NCBI GenBank assembly: GCA_039954875.1
Contig: CP157202.1
Span: 992,001-1,056,000, forward strand
Length of the DNA: 64,000 nucleotides
Direction: 5' to 3'
Source: G039954875 sp039954875
GTDB lineage: Bacteria; Bacteroidota; Bacteroidia; Flavobacteriales; Blattabacteriaceae
Position numbers and translations under genes: made by a program. The notes under the pieces were generated by a model. That model worked only from the letters and a program-made list of their open reading frames with translations. It made no database searches and was not told where the DNA came from. Each line of letters opens with the position of its first letter. The first letter of the stretch is position 1. Below, piece by piece: positions 8,861 through 19,011 of the stretch.

Positions 8861-11229
8861 TTAAATTAGCCTACAGTGATGTCTAGGAGATGATTTTTTT
8901 CTTTCTAAAGCACTTTCTAAGAAATTTAGCATCAAATCATAACTGAGACGATTATCATAAGTGAATGGGCGGGGGCCTATTAAGAAATGCACTATGAAGC
9001 AAATGATTTTTTACCAATTTATTTGATTTAATATTAACCCTGTGTATTCCCCTATTTATATTGGCAATTACCCATACCTTATTTTGATATTCGACTCTTT
9101 TTGAATTGAGTATTTTTAGCTCATTTTGTAATTTTAAATATTTTTACTTTATTTATTCCATGTAAGGTTTAACAACCTCAGTATTTATAAGAAAACTACT
9201 GCTCGACCTTTCGTATTGAATAGTTCAGTACTCCAATATTTTTATTATTTTTTTATCTTCTTTTCTGGCAAAAATGTAAGTCGATTTTGGAATTTCATTT
9301 CCAAGGGTACTCCAAAAAATCCCATTGGGATAAAAATTATTAATATTCTTTAAGAAGTTTTTTATAGGTATTAATTCTATCATCTATGTAACGATATATC
9401 GCATATTATCTAATAGATCACTGGAGTATTTTTTGTTGATTTTCAGCACTTCACTAACCTTATAGAGCGGTATCCTATCGACGGAAAAATAAGCGGTATT
9501 TTCTTCGAAACCCATGACTATAAGTTATTTGAATTCTCTAACCTTGAGAGTTCCCAAACTGCAAAATACAACATCTACTGATCTACAACAGACATCCTCG
9601 TATTATAGAGGTATATATCCGGAGCTGCTAGTACTCTTTGATTTCCTCTCCTCAAGTGAATACTGTCCCTCACGTTGAGATCCTGATAACTGTACATCAA
9701 GTCCTACTGTCGCCCCGTTAAAAAATTGAAATCAGACTTGGCGATAGTTTGCAGTTGATCCCTATTCCACTCCACTCGGATATAAAGGCCAGCATAACGA
9801 TAGCGATATAGAGAATATCATACTGATATACAGTCAACTCCGCGTCATAAAGCGTAAGAAAATTTATCACTTTAGAATCCTATACATCCTTAACTAAACA
9901 ATATAAAAACCTTATTATAACCCTATTAGCATATTCTTCTTCTAAGTTTTTTTAATCGTACTATCCAAATACTTTATGATATTTTGTATCATTTTGCTGA
10001 CATCAGTCCCTGAACTATTATCACTTATATACCTTTTGAGCAATATATTGGTATCATAAGGTATTTCCGTGTTAGGATTATTTAGAATATTGTTTATTAT
10101 AGATTTTTTTTAAATATTTAAGATAGTCTTATACATAATACTATATAAATAAATTATTAATATAATAATTATATTTTTATTATTTCAAGTAAACCATATA
10201 CACCCCTTCTTTCATCTTTTATAAATAATTTTAAGAAAAAATCCTCCATATTCCGAATCAGTCAATCTTTTTCATAAAAAATTAGATAAACCTCCTAATT
10301 CTCTCCAATAATCTTGAGCCAAAGCTTGTGTTATCTATTACCCACATAAGGTAACCTTTGTCATTAACGAATTCTCACAATAGAGGAATGAAAATATTAC
10401 CGATAGACAACTGATTAATCCTAGTTATAAACCTCTCTAAGTTAAATCGCTCTAAAGCCCTTATATTTTAAAAACAAATCGTCTATAAAATTTTCCTGAG
10501 CCCTTATATACTTTCTATTCTAAGGGTATCACTTTTAACCTTTCTTATCATTGTAACATAATTTAAAGCTTGAACTATAAAGGGATTTATCGTCTCTCAT
10601 CCGCTTGGCAACTGCCTCAAGAATATATATAATTGCTCTAAATTTACTTTCTTAGCCATGATGAAATGATTTGGTATAAATGATACCAAAATATATATAC
10701 TGTAGTCACGCAAAAGTGTTAAAAAAACATAGGATCGTATAATACAAAATCAAAAGAATAAAGAAAAAATTAATATACAATTTTTAATTATAAAATCTAG
10801 GCTTAATAAGTCCTCCGAGAGGATATTCAATGGATAATACACCCCGAGATACACTCGGCTATAGGCTATAATACCCGGCCACAACAAAATAATAAAAAAG
10901 ATTTAATGGGTATAAAGTATGCCATATAACAGCTACCACTTATTAATCTAAAAATGTATAAAAATATCCCTATGTAAATCATACTAAATATTGCTTCATC
11001 TGATGTATCTATTCAATTCTTCTAAAATGTCCGCACGATTTTTTTTCAGAGCATCATAATAGTCGACAATTCCTATTTCCTAAAATTCTCTTTTTTTGAA
11101 TGCTGACTTCACACCTCAGAAGCAGTTCAAGGACAACCCATTTCAGTTGATCTTCTTTTCCGACTTCGTCTTTGAATTCATCCATTTGTTTTATGTGTTC
11201 GAGAACTTTGTAAAGTTACCCACTGTAGA
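8861..11229 (-). pseudogene. Unrecognised decayed minus-strand sequence downstream of the herA remnant
   Basis: Strongly A+T-rich and heavily eroded. Readable minus-strand pieces: EIGIVDYYDALKKNRADIL (about 11010-11070), a possible start MAKKVNLEQLYIFLRQLPSG at about 10660, FVNDKGYLMWVIDNTSFGSR (about 10300-10360), MSVVDQ then MLYFAVWELSRLENS (about 9530-9600) and MGFEENTAYFSVDRIPLYKV (about 9460-9515), followed by a lysine-rich probably helical region (about 9050-9400). None is assigned. Being on the same strand directly after a HerA-type ATPase, these may be its former partner genes; that is inference. Confidence 0.4.
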
Positions 11230-12840
11230 TCCCTACTAGACTATTTGGAAATCTATCGATCTTAAACGTCGTACTGTCTTTAAACACCATCTGAAGCCTC
11301 TGGATCAAAATTTAGTTTCACTTTTAACATCTTTTTCTAAATCAAATCGCAGCCTATTTATGAAAGGTTCATACATATTCGTCTTTGTTTAAATTACTGG
11401 GATAAAGAGCTTCACTCCCCCTGATCCTAACTGGACAAGACAAAGGGTTGTTTAGGAGCGTCCCACATATAGCAATTCCCTGGGACGGGTTCAGCAATCA
11501 GATGGGACAAAACGTATTCAGAATAGTATGAATTATATTTACTGAACATGCTTACGTTTCCAAATGAAAACAGATTAAAAAAATAACTATCTACTTGACT
11601 AAAAAGTTATGGCGCTATGGATTTAGGTGGTTGGTGACTAGAATAGTATCCAAATCGTATTTCCTCCCCTCTTTGACCCATTAGACGAATAGATTAGATT
11701 TTTTTTTAGTTTTCCTCCTAAGACTCTTTATGTTTATTAGATAATAATAATGATAGAGATAAATATTTTTTTTTCGTGAAATTTTATTGATTATAGTTAA
11801 AAATACTGCACATTAACAAACCGGCTAGTTTATATCCAAAAGAGGAACTGAGCATGCTGATGTCGATCACTAAACACCATCCGTCTTTCAGTTCATTCAT
11901 AGTTTCGCTCAAGAATTGGCTGTTGGGATCGTGAAATTATTGGACGACGTTATACATGTTGCTATTAGAAGACAAGATTTATGCCTTTGCATTTTTAGGT
12001 TTTTGATAACCGAGGATCGACATATCTCTCAATCCCCTACATTAAATTTGTCTTTAGCGATTAGATGGACTAAATCGCACCATTCTGCATGGCTGAATGA
12101 TCTAAGTTTGATAATGTTTTATTGATTTTGTGTATCTATTGAGATGTAAATCCCAATGAAATAACGGGGCGATAATTGGTGCATATCAATGCGAATATCA
12201 TCGGCATTCCAAGTGTTGTAATATTTATTTTTTTATTGTCTCGGTTTGAAGACAATGATGTGTTCTTCCAATTGTCTGACATCACATAGACTAGGCCTAT
12301 TTTTGAATTCAGGCCAAAAGTATTCTCTGTCGGCGTTGAAGATCAATATGCCTACATTTTTACATCGATCCGTTTTAGGGATCCTTGCATAATATAATTC
12401 TGAAACTAAAAATTTTTATCAAGTTGTCTTTGCCATAACTAGTTATGGTAAAGACAACTGAACATCTTGTAACCATATTATTGATGTTGAAAGATACTTT
12501 AAACTTAGGTGAAATATACTTCATGACCTTTTCGCAAGTAGAACCCTAATATGAGTAAACTAATTCGCCTAGGACATTGTATCCCAAATAAGTATGACCG
12601 CTACTAAATTCACATAACGTTCTCAAAACTTCGTCAATTGGTAAGGCTACCTTTACGATAAGGTGTGGCAATCATTTTTATGAGGGGATAAAAATTATTT
12701 CTTCTTTGAGGCTTTTTACAGTACATAATAGCTTGATTTGGACTCTATATTTTAGTTTGGATGGTTTTAAATCTTCACAAATTTCTTACTTTCTTTCTTG
12801 CATTTTATTTATATAATCTTATGATGAAGCAAGTAGTACA
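11230..12840 (-). pseudogene. herA: HerA/DUF87-type ATPase, broken
   Basis: Remnant of a hexameric HerA-type DNA-pumping ATPase. Fragments in order: PIDEVLRTLCEFSSGHTYLG (about 12590-12650), YNVLGELVYSY, KVMKYISPKFKVSFNINNMV (about 12475-12535), a ruined Walker A (TITSYGKDNLIKIFSFRIIL where relatives have GITGSGKSN), GILIFNADREYFWPEFKNRP with the Walker-B-like strand (about 12285-12345), LEEHIIVFKP, WNADDIRIDMHQLSPRYFIG (about 12140-12205), DPNSQFLSETMNELKDGWCL with VIDISMLSSSFGYKLAGLLM (about 11820-11935), WVKEGRKYDLDTILVT (about 11640-11690) and HLIAEPVPGNCYMWDAPKQP (about 11445-11505). Relatives usually pair with a nuclease such as NurA or serve in defence; no partner could be named here. 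Stops and frameshifts make it non-functional. Confidence 0.7.
12422..12459. repeat. 38-base near-perfect palindrome with no spacer
   Basis: Arms 12422-12440 and 12441-12459 are reverse complements at 18 of 19 positions, the exception being a pair that would be G-U in RNA; the centre is ACTAGT. It covers the eroded Walker A region of the herA remnant. Neither side has a T-run, so it does not look like a terminator. Confidence 0.85.
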
Positions 12841-12859
12841 ACGGGGATAAATTTGCTAA

Positions 12860-13860
12860 TTATGCCCAAAGAGGCTTATTTTGACGTGGAAAGTAGTACC
12901 AAAAGAAATTGCCCTAACTGCGAGATATGTTGCATGCTTATATTATATAGAGCTATAATATCTGCGGTGAATTCAGATCCATTTTACTAAAACCTTTGAA
13001 ACCCCCACAGGTTTTGATCTCGAGAATAATTCAATCACTACAGTATCTTACATTGGTTATATTTCTATTAAAGCAAAGGACATGATCCTTGATAGTTTTT
13101 CTTTTTCCTCGGGGGAAAAGTCTCGGATGATGCGTTCGAATAGGATATCTTTTAAGATGGTTATTTCTAGTCTATTCATCTTAGCTAAGTCTCTGCCTTT
13201 TTGGATACACATCGGTTAAGTTCGGAGATGGAATATACATCATATTAGGGGATTCTTTGGGTCAGCTGACCCAATGTTTTGTCAGCTTATCCTACTTACC
13301 ATCCTGATATATAGACTAGCCAGATGGGATCAAAAGACCTATTGCAAAATTTTACTAGAAACAGCTTTCCTATGGATTGATAGTGATACTTCTCTTCTCG
13401 ATCGAGTTGGTCTAAGTCGTAAGTATCGATCCATCTTTTATCGTGATAATATCTCATTTTATCTCTTCACAGGTATCCTCACATAACAAGAATGGGAATT
13501 ATATAAAACGTTTTCAAGATGTAATACAAGTGAAGATATGCTCTGAAAAATACTTTGTCCGTAACATCCCCTTTCTAATGATGATGGTGTCGAGATCCCC
13601 ATTGGATATATTTGAATAAGTCATATAAAGAGCCCATTTGATCATATTTCTATAAGTCCTTATGGCTTTTGTGCTTTTTCCAGATTTTACCATCATTTCC
13701 TTCAGAAAGGAGGAGAGTTCAGAAACATTTTTATTTGAGTCTCGACATGATTTTTTCAAATGTTCTACAAAGGCTTTACCAGGTTTGTATTCATTGATTA
13801 CAAGTGATTATTTTCAGTATTTTCAGCAATAACGTCTAGTGTAGATTAATTGCCTCTTAA
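12860..13860 (-). pseudogene. Unrecognised decayed gene upstream of the herA remnant
   Basis: Minus-strand coding remains running toward herA. At the far end VINEYKPGKAFVEHLKKSCR continues into an open stretch at 13514-13759 with SELSSFLKEMMVKSGKSTKA and IRTYRNMIKWALYM; later pieces are DKLTKHWVS, ESPNMMYIPSPNLTD (about 13205-13255) and MNRLEITILKDILFERIIRD with FSPEEKEKLSRIMSFALIEI (about 13070-13185). The last two are helical and well formed. No family is recognised; a NurA-like nuclease would be the expected neighbour of herA but no NurA signature is visible. Confidence 0.4.
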
Positions 13861-13950
13861 ATTTAATTACTCGTACTAACTCAATAATGACTGGACCTAA
13901 AAACTAAGTCATCCCCCCATCGGCAGAGACGAAAGAAACTGCATTATATA

Positions 13951-13996
13951 AAAAATAATCCACTGGTCTTTAATAAAAACAAGTGGATTATTTTTT
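13951..13996 (-). terminator. Intrinsic terminator downstream of secA
   Basis: Inverted repeat with arms at 13951-13964 and 13982-13996 (core AATAATCCACT / AGTGGATTATT) and a 17-base spacer, flanked by an A run on the left and a T run on the right, so it can stop transcription in both directions. It lies 20-65 bases past the secA stop codon. Confidence 0.7.
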
Positions 13997-14015
13997 TTTC
14001 TTATTTAATATACAT

Positions 14016-17000
14016 TTAATCTCCTTGTATAACCCATTCACCTTTTTTGAGAAAGGCTTCTGCTTGTTTGAATTTTACCTCTATAATCTCTCCTGTAACC
14101 ACATGGCGTATACTGACACGATCATTTCTGCCAATCTTTCTACCAATTTGACGTGGACTCATTTCTTGGGATTCGATCGATTCATGATATGATGAAGAGC
14201 CTTGAACAACATCAGCACCTCTGCTAAGTTGGATTTTTTCTCTTCTCATCTCTTGAGGGGAATGGATCTGTGGGGATTCGACTTCAAGCAAACCGGATCT
14301 AAACAAGAATGAAATAGTCTCTATATTGATCTGATCCATCGCTCTCTGAAAGATATTGAAGGCTTCTTCCTTGTACACCAAAAGGGGGTCTTTTTGTTCA
14401 TAGACAGCATTTTGTACTGAGCGACGCAGATCGTCCATCTCTCGAAGATGTTCTTTCCACCGCTCATCGATTATAGTCAATATTGTGGCTTTTTCTAAAT
14501 CTTGGATCAACGATTGGCCTTGACTTGCGTGAGCCTTATATAGATCTGATACGGTAGCTATACCTCTTATACCATCTGTGAATGGGATTTGAATTTTTTC
14601 AAACTGACCCGGTTTATTTTTTAGAACATCAGTTATAATTGGAAAGGCTTTGATTGCTACATGCTCTTGTTTGGCTCTATAGTGAGCCATAGCCGTACGG
14701 TAGAGTTGACCTATGAGGTTTTCCTCCTTAATCGAAGAAAATTGCCCCTTGGCTATGGGTGACTCAATGGTGAAGTGTTTGATCAGTTCGTATTCAAAAT
14801 TCTTAAAATCATCAGTGGCTTTATTTTTCCAAACGATGGTTTGTAATGTATTATAAATCATGGTAGCAATGTCGATATAAAGCCGTTCTCCAAGCAAAGC
14901 ATGCTTACGTCTTTTATAGATAATTTCGCGTTGTTTATTCATAACATCATCATACTCAAGCAGGCGCTTGCGCATGGCAAAATTATTCTCCTCGACTTTT
15001 TTTTGAGCTCGTTCTATCGAACGGGTCACCAATGAGTGTTGTATTACATCGCCTTCTTTGTGTCCAAAACGGTCCATCAATCTAGCCAGGCGATCTGACC
15101 CAACAAATAGACGCATTAAACCGTCTTCTAAGGAGACGTAAAATTGAGAGGTACCGGGATCACCTTGACGACCTGAACGTCCTCTCAATTGCCGGTCTAC
15201 TCGTCTTGAATCATGTCTTTCGGTACCGATGATCTCTAGACCACCTGCTTGGCGCACCTGTGAAGAAAGCTTAATATCGGTACCTCGCCCTGCCATATTG
15301 GTAGCGATGGTGACTATGCCGGAAAGCCCAGCTTCGGCAACGATATCTGCTTCTTTTTTATGCAACTTAGCATTCAGAACGTTGTGAGGGGTTTTTCTAA
15401 GCTTCAACATACGGCTGAGCAACTCGGAAACTTCCACAGAGGTAGTCCCAACGAGTACGGGGCGTTTTTCTTCTTGTGACAGGTATATGATCTTTTCGAT
15501 GATAGCATGATATTTTTCGCGCATGGTCTTGAATACGAGATCTTGTCGGTCTTTGCGTTTTATCGGTTTATTGGTGGGGATGACGACTACGTCGAGCTTA
15601 TAGATTTGCCAAAATTCGCCAGCTTCGGTTTCTGCTGTACCTGTCATCCCCGCCAATTTGTTGTACATCCTAAAATAGTTTTGCAGGGTGATGGTAGCAA
15701 AGGTCTGGGTAGCGGCTTCTATTTTGACGTTTTCTTTAGCCTCGAGAGCTTGGTGCAATCCATCGGAATAGCGACGACCTTCCATGATACGGCCGGTTTG
15801 TTCATCAACGATCTTGACTTGTCCGTGCAAGACTACGTAGTCTACGTCTTTTTCAAAAAGCGTATAGGCCTTGAGTAGTTGATTGAGGGTGTGAAGGCGT
15901 TCGGATTTTATGGAAAATTTTCGGAGTAATTCTTCTTTTTGCGTAGATTCTTCTTCTTTAGGCAAGTTTTTATTTTCCAGTTCAGTGATCTCTATAGCGA
16001 TGTCTGGCAAGATGAAGAAATATGGATCATTTACATCTTCGGATAGAAATGCGATACCCTTATCTGCAAGTTCTATAGTGTTGTTTTTTTCGTCTATGAT
16101 GAAGTAGAGATCTGCATCGACCTTAGGCATTGCTCGTTGATTGTCTTGTAGGTATTCGGCCTCGGTCTTTTGCAAGATAACACGAATATTTTCCTCGCTC
16201 AAAAATTTAATAAATGGCTTGTATTTGGGTAGACCACGATGCACTTGTAGGAGCTTGAAACCGCCATTTTTTTTATCACCAGACTTGATAAGATCACGTG
16301 CTTCGTTGAGGATCTTACTGAGCTGATTACGTTGTTGATGTACGATCCGTTCTATCTTGGGTTTTAACACGTCGAACTCATGGCGGTCGCCTTGAGGTAC
16401 TGGACCTGAAATGATCAAAGGGGTACGGGCATCATCGATCAATACAGAGTCTACTTCATCTACTATGGCATAATTGAGTTCGCGTTGTACGAGTTCTTCG
16501 AAAGAGTGTGTAATATTATCACGTAAATAATCAAACCCGAATTCATTGTTCGTTCCATAAGTAATATCGGCTTCATAGGCTTGACCGCGCATGGGAGTAT
16601 TAGGTGGATAATTGTCGATACAGTCTACTCTCAAACCGTGGAATTCCATAATTGGAGCCATCCAGGCGGTATCTCTTTTAGCTAAATAGTCGTTGACCGT
16701 GACTACGTGTACACCTCTCCCAGTGAGTGCATTGAGATAGATAGGTAAGGTGGCCACGAGGGTCTTCCCTTCACCGGTAGCCATCTCTGCTATTTTACCT
16801 TGATGGAGCACAACTCCACCAATAAGCTGTACGTCATAATGTACCATATCCCAACTAATGGATTTGCCGGCGGCATCCCAACTATTTTTCCAAATAGCTC
16901 TATCTTCGCCATTTAAACTGACGTAAGATTTTTGTGTAGCCAACATACGGTCGAAATCTGTAGCTTGGACATCGATCTCTTGATACTCTAGGAAACGCCT

Positions 17001-17360
17001 AGCTGTTTCTTGTACTACGGCAAAAGCTTCGGGTAGGAGTTCGAAAAGCGCTTTTCCTTCAGCTTCATAAATTTGTTTTTTGAGTTTATCAATCTTAATA
17101 TATGCTTTTTCTTTGGAATCGATGTCATAATCCTGCTTGACCTGGGCCTCAAGTCCCCCTACTTCGCTAACCAACTTTTGGGTAACTTCTCTGATATAAG
17201 TTTTAAATCCGGCGGTCTTACTCCGCAACGCATCGTTGGACAAGGAAGAAATGTCAGGTATTACTTTTTTGATGTAATCAAGATATTTCCTAACTTCTTT
17301 AAGATCTCTTTCATTTTTGTTTCCCAGGAAACTTTGTAATATTTTATTTAAAAAATTCAT
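14016..17360 (-). CDS. secA: Preprotein translocase ATPase SecA
   Basis: Motor ATPase that drives unfolded preproteins through SecYEG across the inner membrane. It has 1114 residues, the long form typical of Bacteroidota. Visible features: N-terminal helical region, Walker A ATGEGKTLVATLP, DEAD-type Walker B DEVDSVLIDDARTPLIISG, a long insertion with many charged residues after it, the preprotein cross-linking part around IVDEQTGRIMEGRRYSDGLH, the second helicase lobe with TNMAGRGTDIKL and DRQLRGRSGRQGDPG, and the helical scaffold around DERWKEHLREMDDLR. The C terminus reads IGRNDRVSIRHVVTGEIIEV and ends without the CxCxSGxxxxxCC/H zinc tail of many SecA proteins, as in Cytophagales. The gene is intact with its own terminator and a likely -7 box 35 bases upstream. 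Confidence 0.97.
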   Translation of the reverse strand: MNFLNKILQSFLGNKNERDLKEVRKYLDYIKKVIPDISSLSNDALRSKTAGFKTYIREVTQKLVSEVGGLEAQVKQDYDIDSKEKAYIKIDKLKKQIYEAEGKALFELLPEAFAVVQETARRFLEYQEIDVQATDFDRMLATQKSYVSLNGEDRAIWKNSWDAAGKSISWDMVHYDVQLIGGVVLHQGKIAEMATGEGKTLVATLPIYLNALTGRGVHVVTVNDYLAKRDTAWMAPIMEFHGLRVDCIDNYPPNTPMRGQAYEADITYGTNNEFGFDYLRDNITHSFEELVQRELNYAIVDEVDSVLIDDARTPLIISGPVPQGDRHEFDVLKPKIERIVHQQRNQLSKILNEARDLIKSGDKKNGGFKLLQVHRGLPKYKPFIKFLSEENIRVILQKTEAEYLQDNQRAMPKVDADLYFIIDEKNNTIELADKGIAFLSEDVNDPYFFILPDIAIEITELENKNLPKEEESTQKEELLRKFSIKSERLHTLNQLLKAYTLFEKDVDYVVLHGQVKIVDEQTGRIMEGRRYSDGLHQALEAKENVKIEAATQTFATITLQNYFRMYNKLAGMTGTAETEAGEFWQIYKLDVVVIPTNKPIKRKDRQDLVFKTMREKYHAIIEKIIYLSQEEKRPVLVGTTSVEVSELLSRMLKLRKTPHNVLNAKLHKKEADIVAEAGLSGIVTIATNMAGRGTDIKLSSQVRQAGGLEIIGTERHDSRRVDRQLRGRSGRQGDPGTSQFYVSLEDGLMRLFVGSDRLARLMDRFGHKEGDVIQHSLVTRSIERAQKKVEENNFAMRKRLLEYDDVMNKQREIIYKRRKHALLGERLYIDIATMIYNTLQTIVWKNKATDDFKNFEYELIKHFTIESPIAKGQFSSIKEENLIGQLYRTAMAHYRAKQEHVAIKAFPIITDVLKNKPGQFEKIQIPFTDGIRGIATVSDLYKAHASQGQSLIQDLEKATILTIIDERWKEHLREMDDLRRSVQNAVYEQKDPLLVYKEEAFNIFQRAMDQINIETISFLFRSGLLEVESPQIHSPQEMRREKIQLSRGADVVQGSSSYHESIESQEMSPRQIGRKIGRNDRVSIRHVVTGEIIEVKFKQAEAFLKKGEWVIQGD

Positions 17361-17394
17361 GAGGTGCTGGGCTTAGCATAAATACATTGGAACA

Positions 17395-17402
17395 CAAATA
17401 TA
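17395..17402 (-). promoter_or_regulatory. -7 box (TATATTTG) upstream of secA
   Basis: On the minus strand TATATTTG ends 35 bases before the secA ATG and fits TAnnTTTG exactly. No TTG stands at the expected 19-20 base distance, so this is a weaker promoter call than those of rpsF and HU. Confidence 0.5.
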
Positions 17403-17452
17403 ACTAAATACCAAGGGTAAATAAGAAAGAACTTCTTTACCATCAAAAGCAT

Positions 17453-17680
17453 CTACAATTCATATTCGTCTCTATTCCAATAAAAATCTTCATCATCTCG
17501 GGGATAATCTGCCCATATATCTTCTATCGACTCGAAAATTTCCTCACTATCTAGTTCTTGAAGGTTTTCTACTACTTCTGTAGGCGTACCACTACGAATA
17601 GCAAAGTCGATTAATTCATCTTTAGTAGCAGGCCAAGGGGCATCTTCTAAGTGAGAAGCCAATTCTAAAGTCCAGTACAT
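17453..17680 (-). CDS. DUF2795 family protein
   Basis: Small acidic protein of 75 residues, function unknown. The sequence MYWTLELASHLEDAPWPATK, the FAIRSGTPTEVVENLQEL segment and a very acidic tail (DEDFYWNRDEYEL) match the DUF2795 proteins of Cytophagales, which typically have this length and sit next to secA. The first two thirds look helical. It is in the secA direction, 92 bases upstream, and both may share transcription although secA has its own -7 box. It has stayed open in a region where many larger genes broke, which suggests it is needed. No biochemical role can be read from the sequence. Confidence 0.8.
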   Translation of the reverse strand: MYWTLELASHLEDAPWPATKDELIDFAIRSGTPTEVVENLQELDSEEIFESIEDIWADYPRDDEDFYWNRDEYEL

Positions 17681-17740
17681 AATGTTAAAATCTTGGTAAA
17701 ATACATTGGGATTATATCAAATTTCTTGCCAAAATTTTTA

Positions 17741-18532
17741 TCATCTCCTTTTATTGACGATTGGAATTTTATAGACTATAGCCCATTTGAATTCTAGGTT
17801 TTTCTTATCCAAATCTTCTCCAAATCCAGGGATGGCCAAAGGATCCATACCTCCTTGTTTGGTAGAAGTTATCAAAAAAAATAGATTTAATGAAGCATCC
17901 AAATATATGGGGGTATTGAAAAGCGCTACTCTCGCCCCTATTACAGGTTCTAACCATTGAGCTATCAAATGAATCTTAGGTAACCCCCCCCCTGTATACA
18001 CTACGCCAAAGGACCGCACAGGATAGGCTTTTACCTCTTGTTGATAAGGTGAAAAGGTATAGCGCAGGCCTAAATAATACATCTGATCAGGATCTGTCGA
18101 ATGTTCGTACAAACTCCAATTGAAGCCCACCTTGTAATAAAGCCCTTGCATCGTCGCTTTCCAATCCAACCGATCATAGACAATAGTCGATTGACCAATT
18201 TCTACGGCCAGATGAATTTTTTTGTATACCCTAAAGGATGATACTACTTGATAACCGGTATTTTTTCGAGCAAACCATCCCCGTATAGGTGCAAAAGCAT
18301 CTATGCCAACATATAGAGCATGATCATAAATCATAGATAGTTGATCTTGAATGGAATTAGTCGAGGTTGTATCCATAGTTACTGGTTCTTGGATAGATGG
18401 TTTGGTAACTAATTTTTCTCCCTGAGCACAAGCTATGCCAAAGGATAATAGGACAATGATAAATATCTGGATGGAACACGTGATCATCAATGATTTAAAT
18501 TGATAAAGGTATTGTTTTTTTAATCTTGCCAA
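17741..18532 (-). CDS. DUF6048 family exported protein, probable outer-membrane beta-barrel
   Basis: Function unknown; 263 residues. A hydrophobic signal sequence (IIVLLSFGIACAQG) is followed by an 80-residue lead and then repeated amphipathic strands with aromatic ends (LYYKVGFNW, YYLGLRYTFSPY, RSFGVVYTGGGLP, IGARVALFNTPIYLDASLNLFF as neighbouring segments), ending in FKWAIVYKIPI. This is the pattern of a small outer-membrane barrel and matches DUF6048, which in Bacteroidota is encoded after DUF6452. Its start overlaps the end of DUF6452 by 13 bases, so translation is probably coupled. A run of nine G on the coding strand (17984-17992, encoding TGGG) is a potential slippage site in an otherwise intact gene. 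Confidence 0.75.
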   Translation of the reverse strand: MARLKKQYLYQFKSLMITCSIQIFIIVLLSFGIACAQGEKLVTKPSIQEPVTMDTTSTNSIQDQLSMIYDHALYVGIDAFAPIRGWFARKNTGYQVVSSFRVYKKIHLAVEIGQSTIVYDRLDWKATMQGLYYKVGFNWSLYEHSTDPDQMYYLGLRYTFSPYQQEVKAYPVRSFGVVYTGGGLPKIHLIAQWLEPVIGARVALFNTPIYLDASLNLFFLITSTKQGGMDPLAIPGFGEDLDKKNLEFKWAIVYKIPIVNKRR

Positions 18533-19011
18533 CGAATTTCTAAGTGGGGGCTGCTCTCGTCAACTATCTCACTTTGTAGGCCAATCACCCTTTCTATTTC
18601 TCCTAGTTTATATTGATATTGATCATAAGTAACATCCTTATAAAACTGTTTGAAACCACAAGCTATAGAGATATATTGTCGTTCTCTATTTTTTGCAGTG
18701 ATGAGGATCTCACCTAAAGGAGCGTCCTCCTTCCTACGGAATTCAAAACGGGTCTCGTTTTTGTCGGCATTCAAGGCGATATGCAAAGAATCCGATTTAT
18801 GCATCATAACTTCTGGACTCCTATTACCATCACGGTAAACATACAGTGTATCCAAAACTAATGCATCCCCTCTAACATCTTTGAAAACGATATTCAACCG
18901 TGGAGATACCATCTGATCGCAAACATCGGTCTCTTCGCAAGATGAATTCATCATTACTAAAATAAGACTCAAACACCGCAAAAGACATTTATAAAAACTG
19001 GTACCATTCAT
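18520..19011 (-). CDS. DUF6452 family lipoprotein
   Basis: Function unknown; 163 residues. The N terminus has a signal peptide with a lipobox-like VMMNSSCEE, so it is probably a lipoprotein anchored at that cysteine, followed by CDQMVSPRLNIVFKD and a beta-rich domain with a SIACGFKQFYKDVTYDQYQY segment, as in DUF6452 proteins. Its ATG sits in an ATGA overlap with the stop of the broken rlmD gene, and its 3' end overlaps DUF6048 by 13 bases, preserving the rlmD-DUF6452-DUF6048 order found in the phylum. It may depend on readthrough transcription of the dead rlmD. Confidence 0.75.
   Translation of the reverse strand: MNGTSFYKCLLRCLSLILVMMNSSCEETDVCDQMVSPRLNIVFKDVRGDALVLDTLYVYRDGNRSPEVMMHKSDSLHIALNADKNETRFEFRRKEDAPLGEILITAKNRERQYISIACGFKQFYKDVTYDQYQYKLGEIERVIGLQSEIVDESSPHLEIRWQD

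Noticed and set aside
13514..13759. N-terminal part of a tyrosine recombinase
   Set aside because: A helical stretch with TYRNMIKWAL suggested a core-binding domain, but no catalytic R-H-R-Y region follows on the minus strand.
15507..15878. Plus-strand open frame of 123 codons
   Set aside because: It is antisense to secA, which is intact and strongly conserved on the minus strand; the plus-strand protein resembles nothing.
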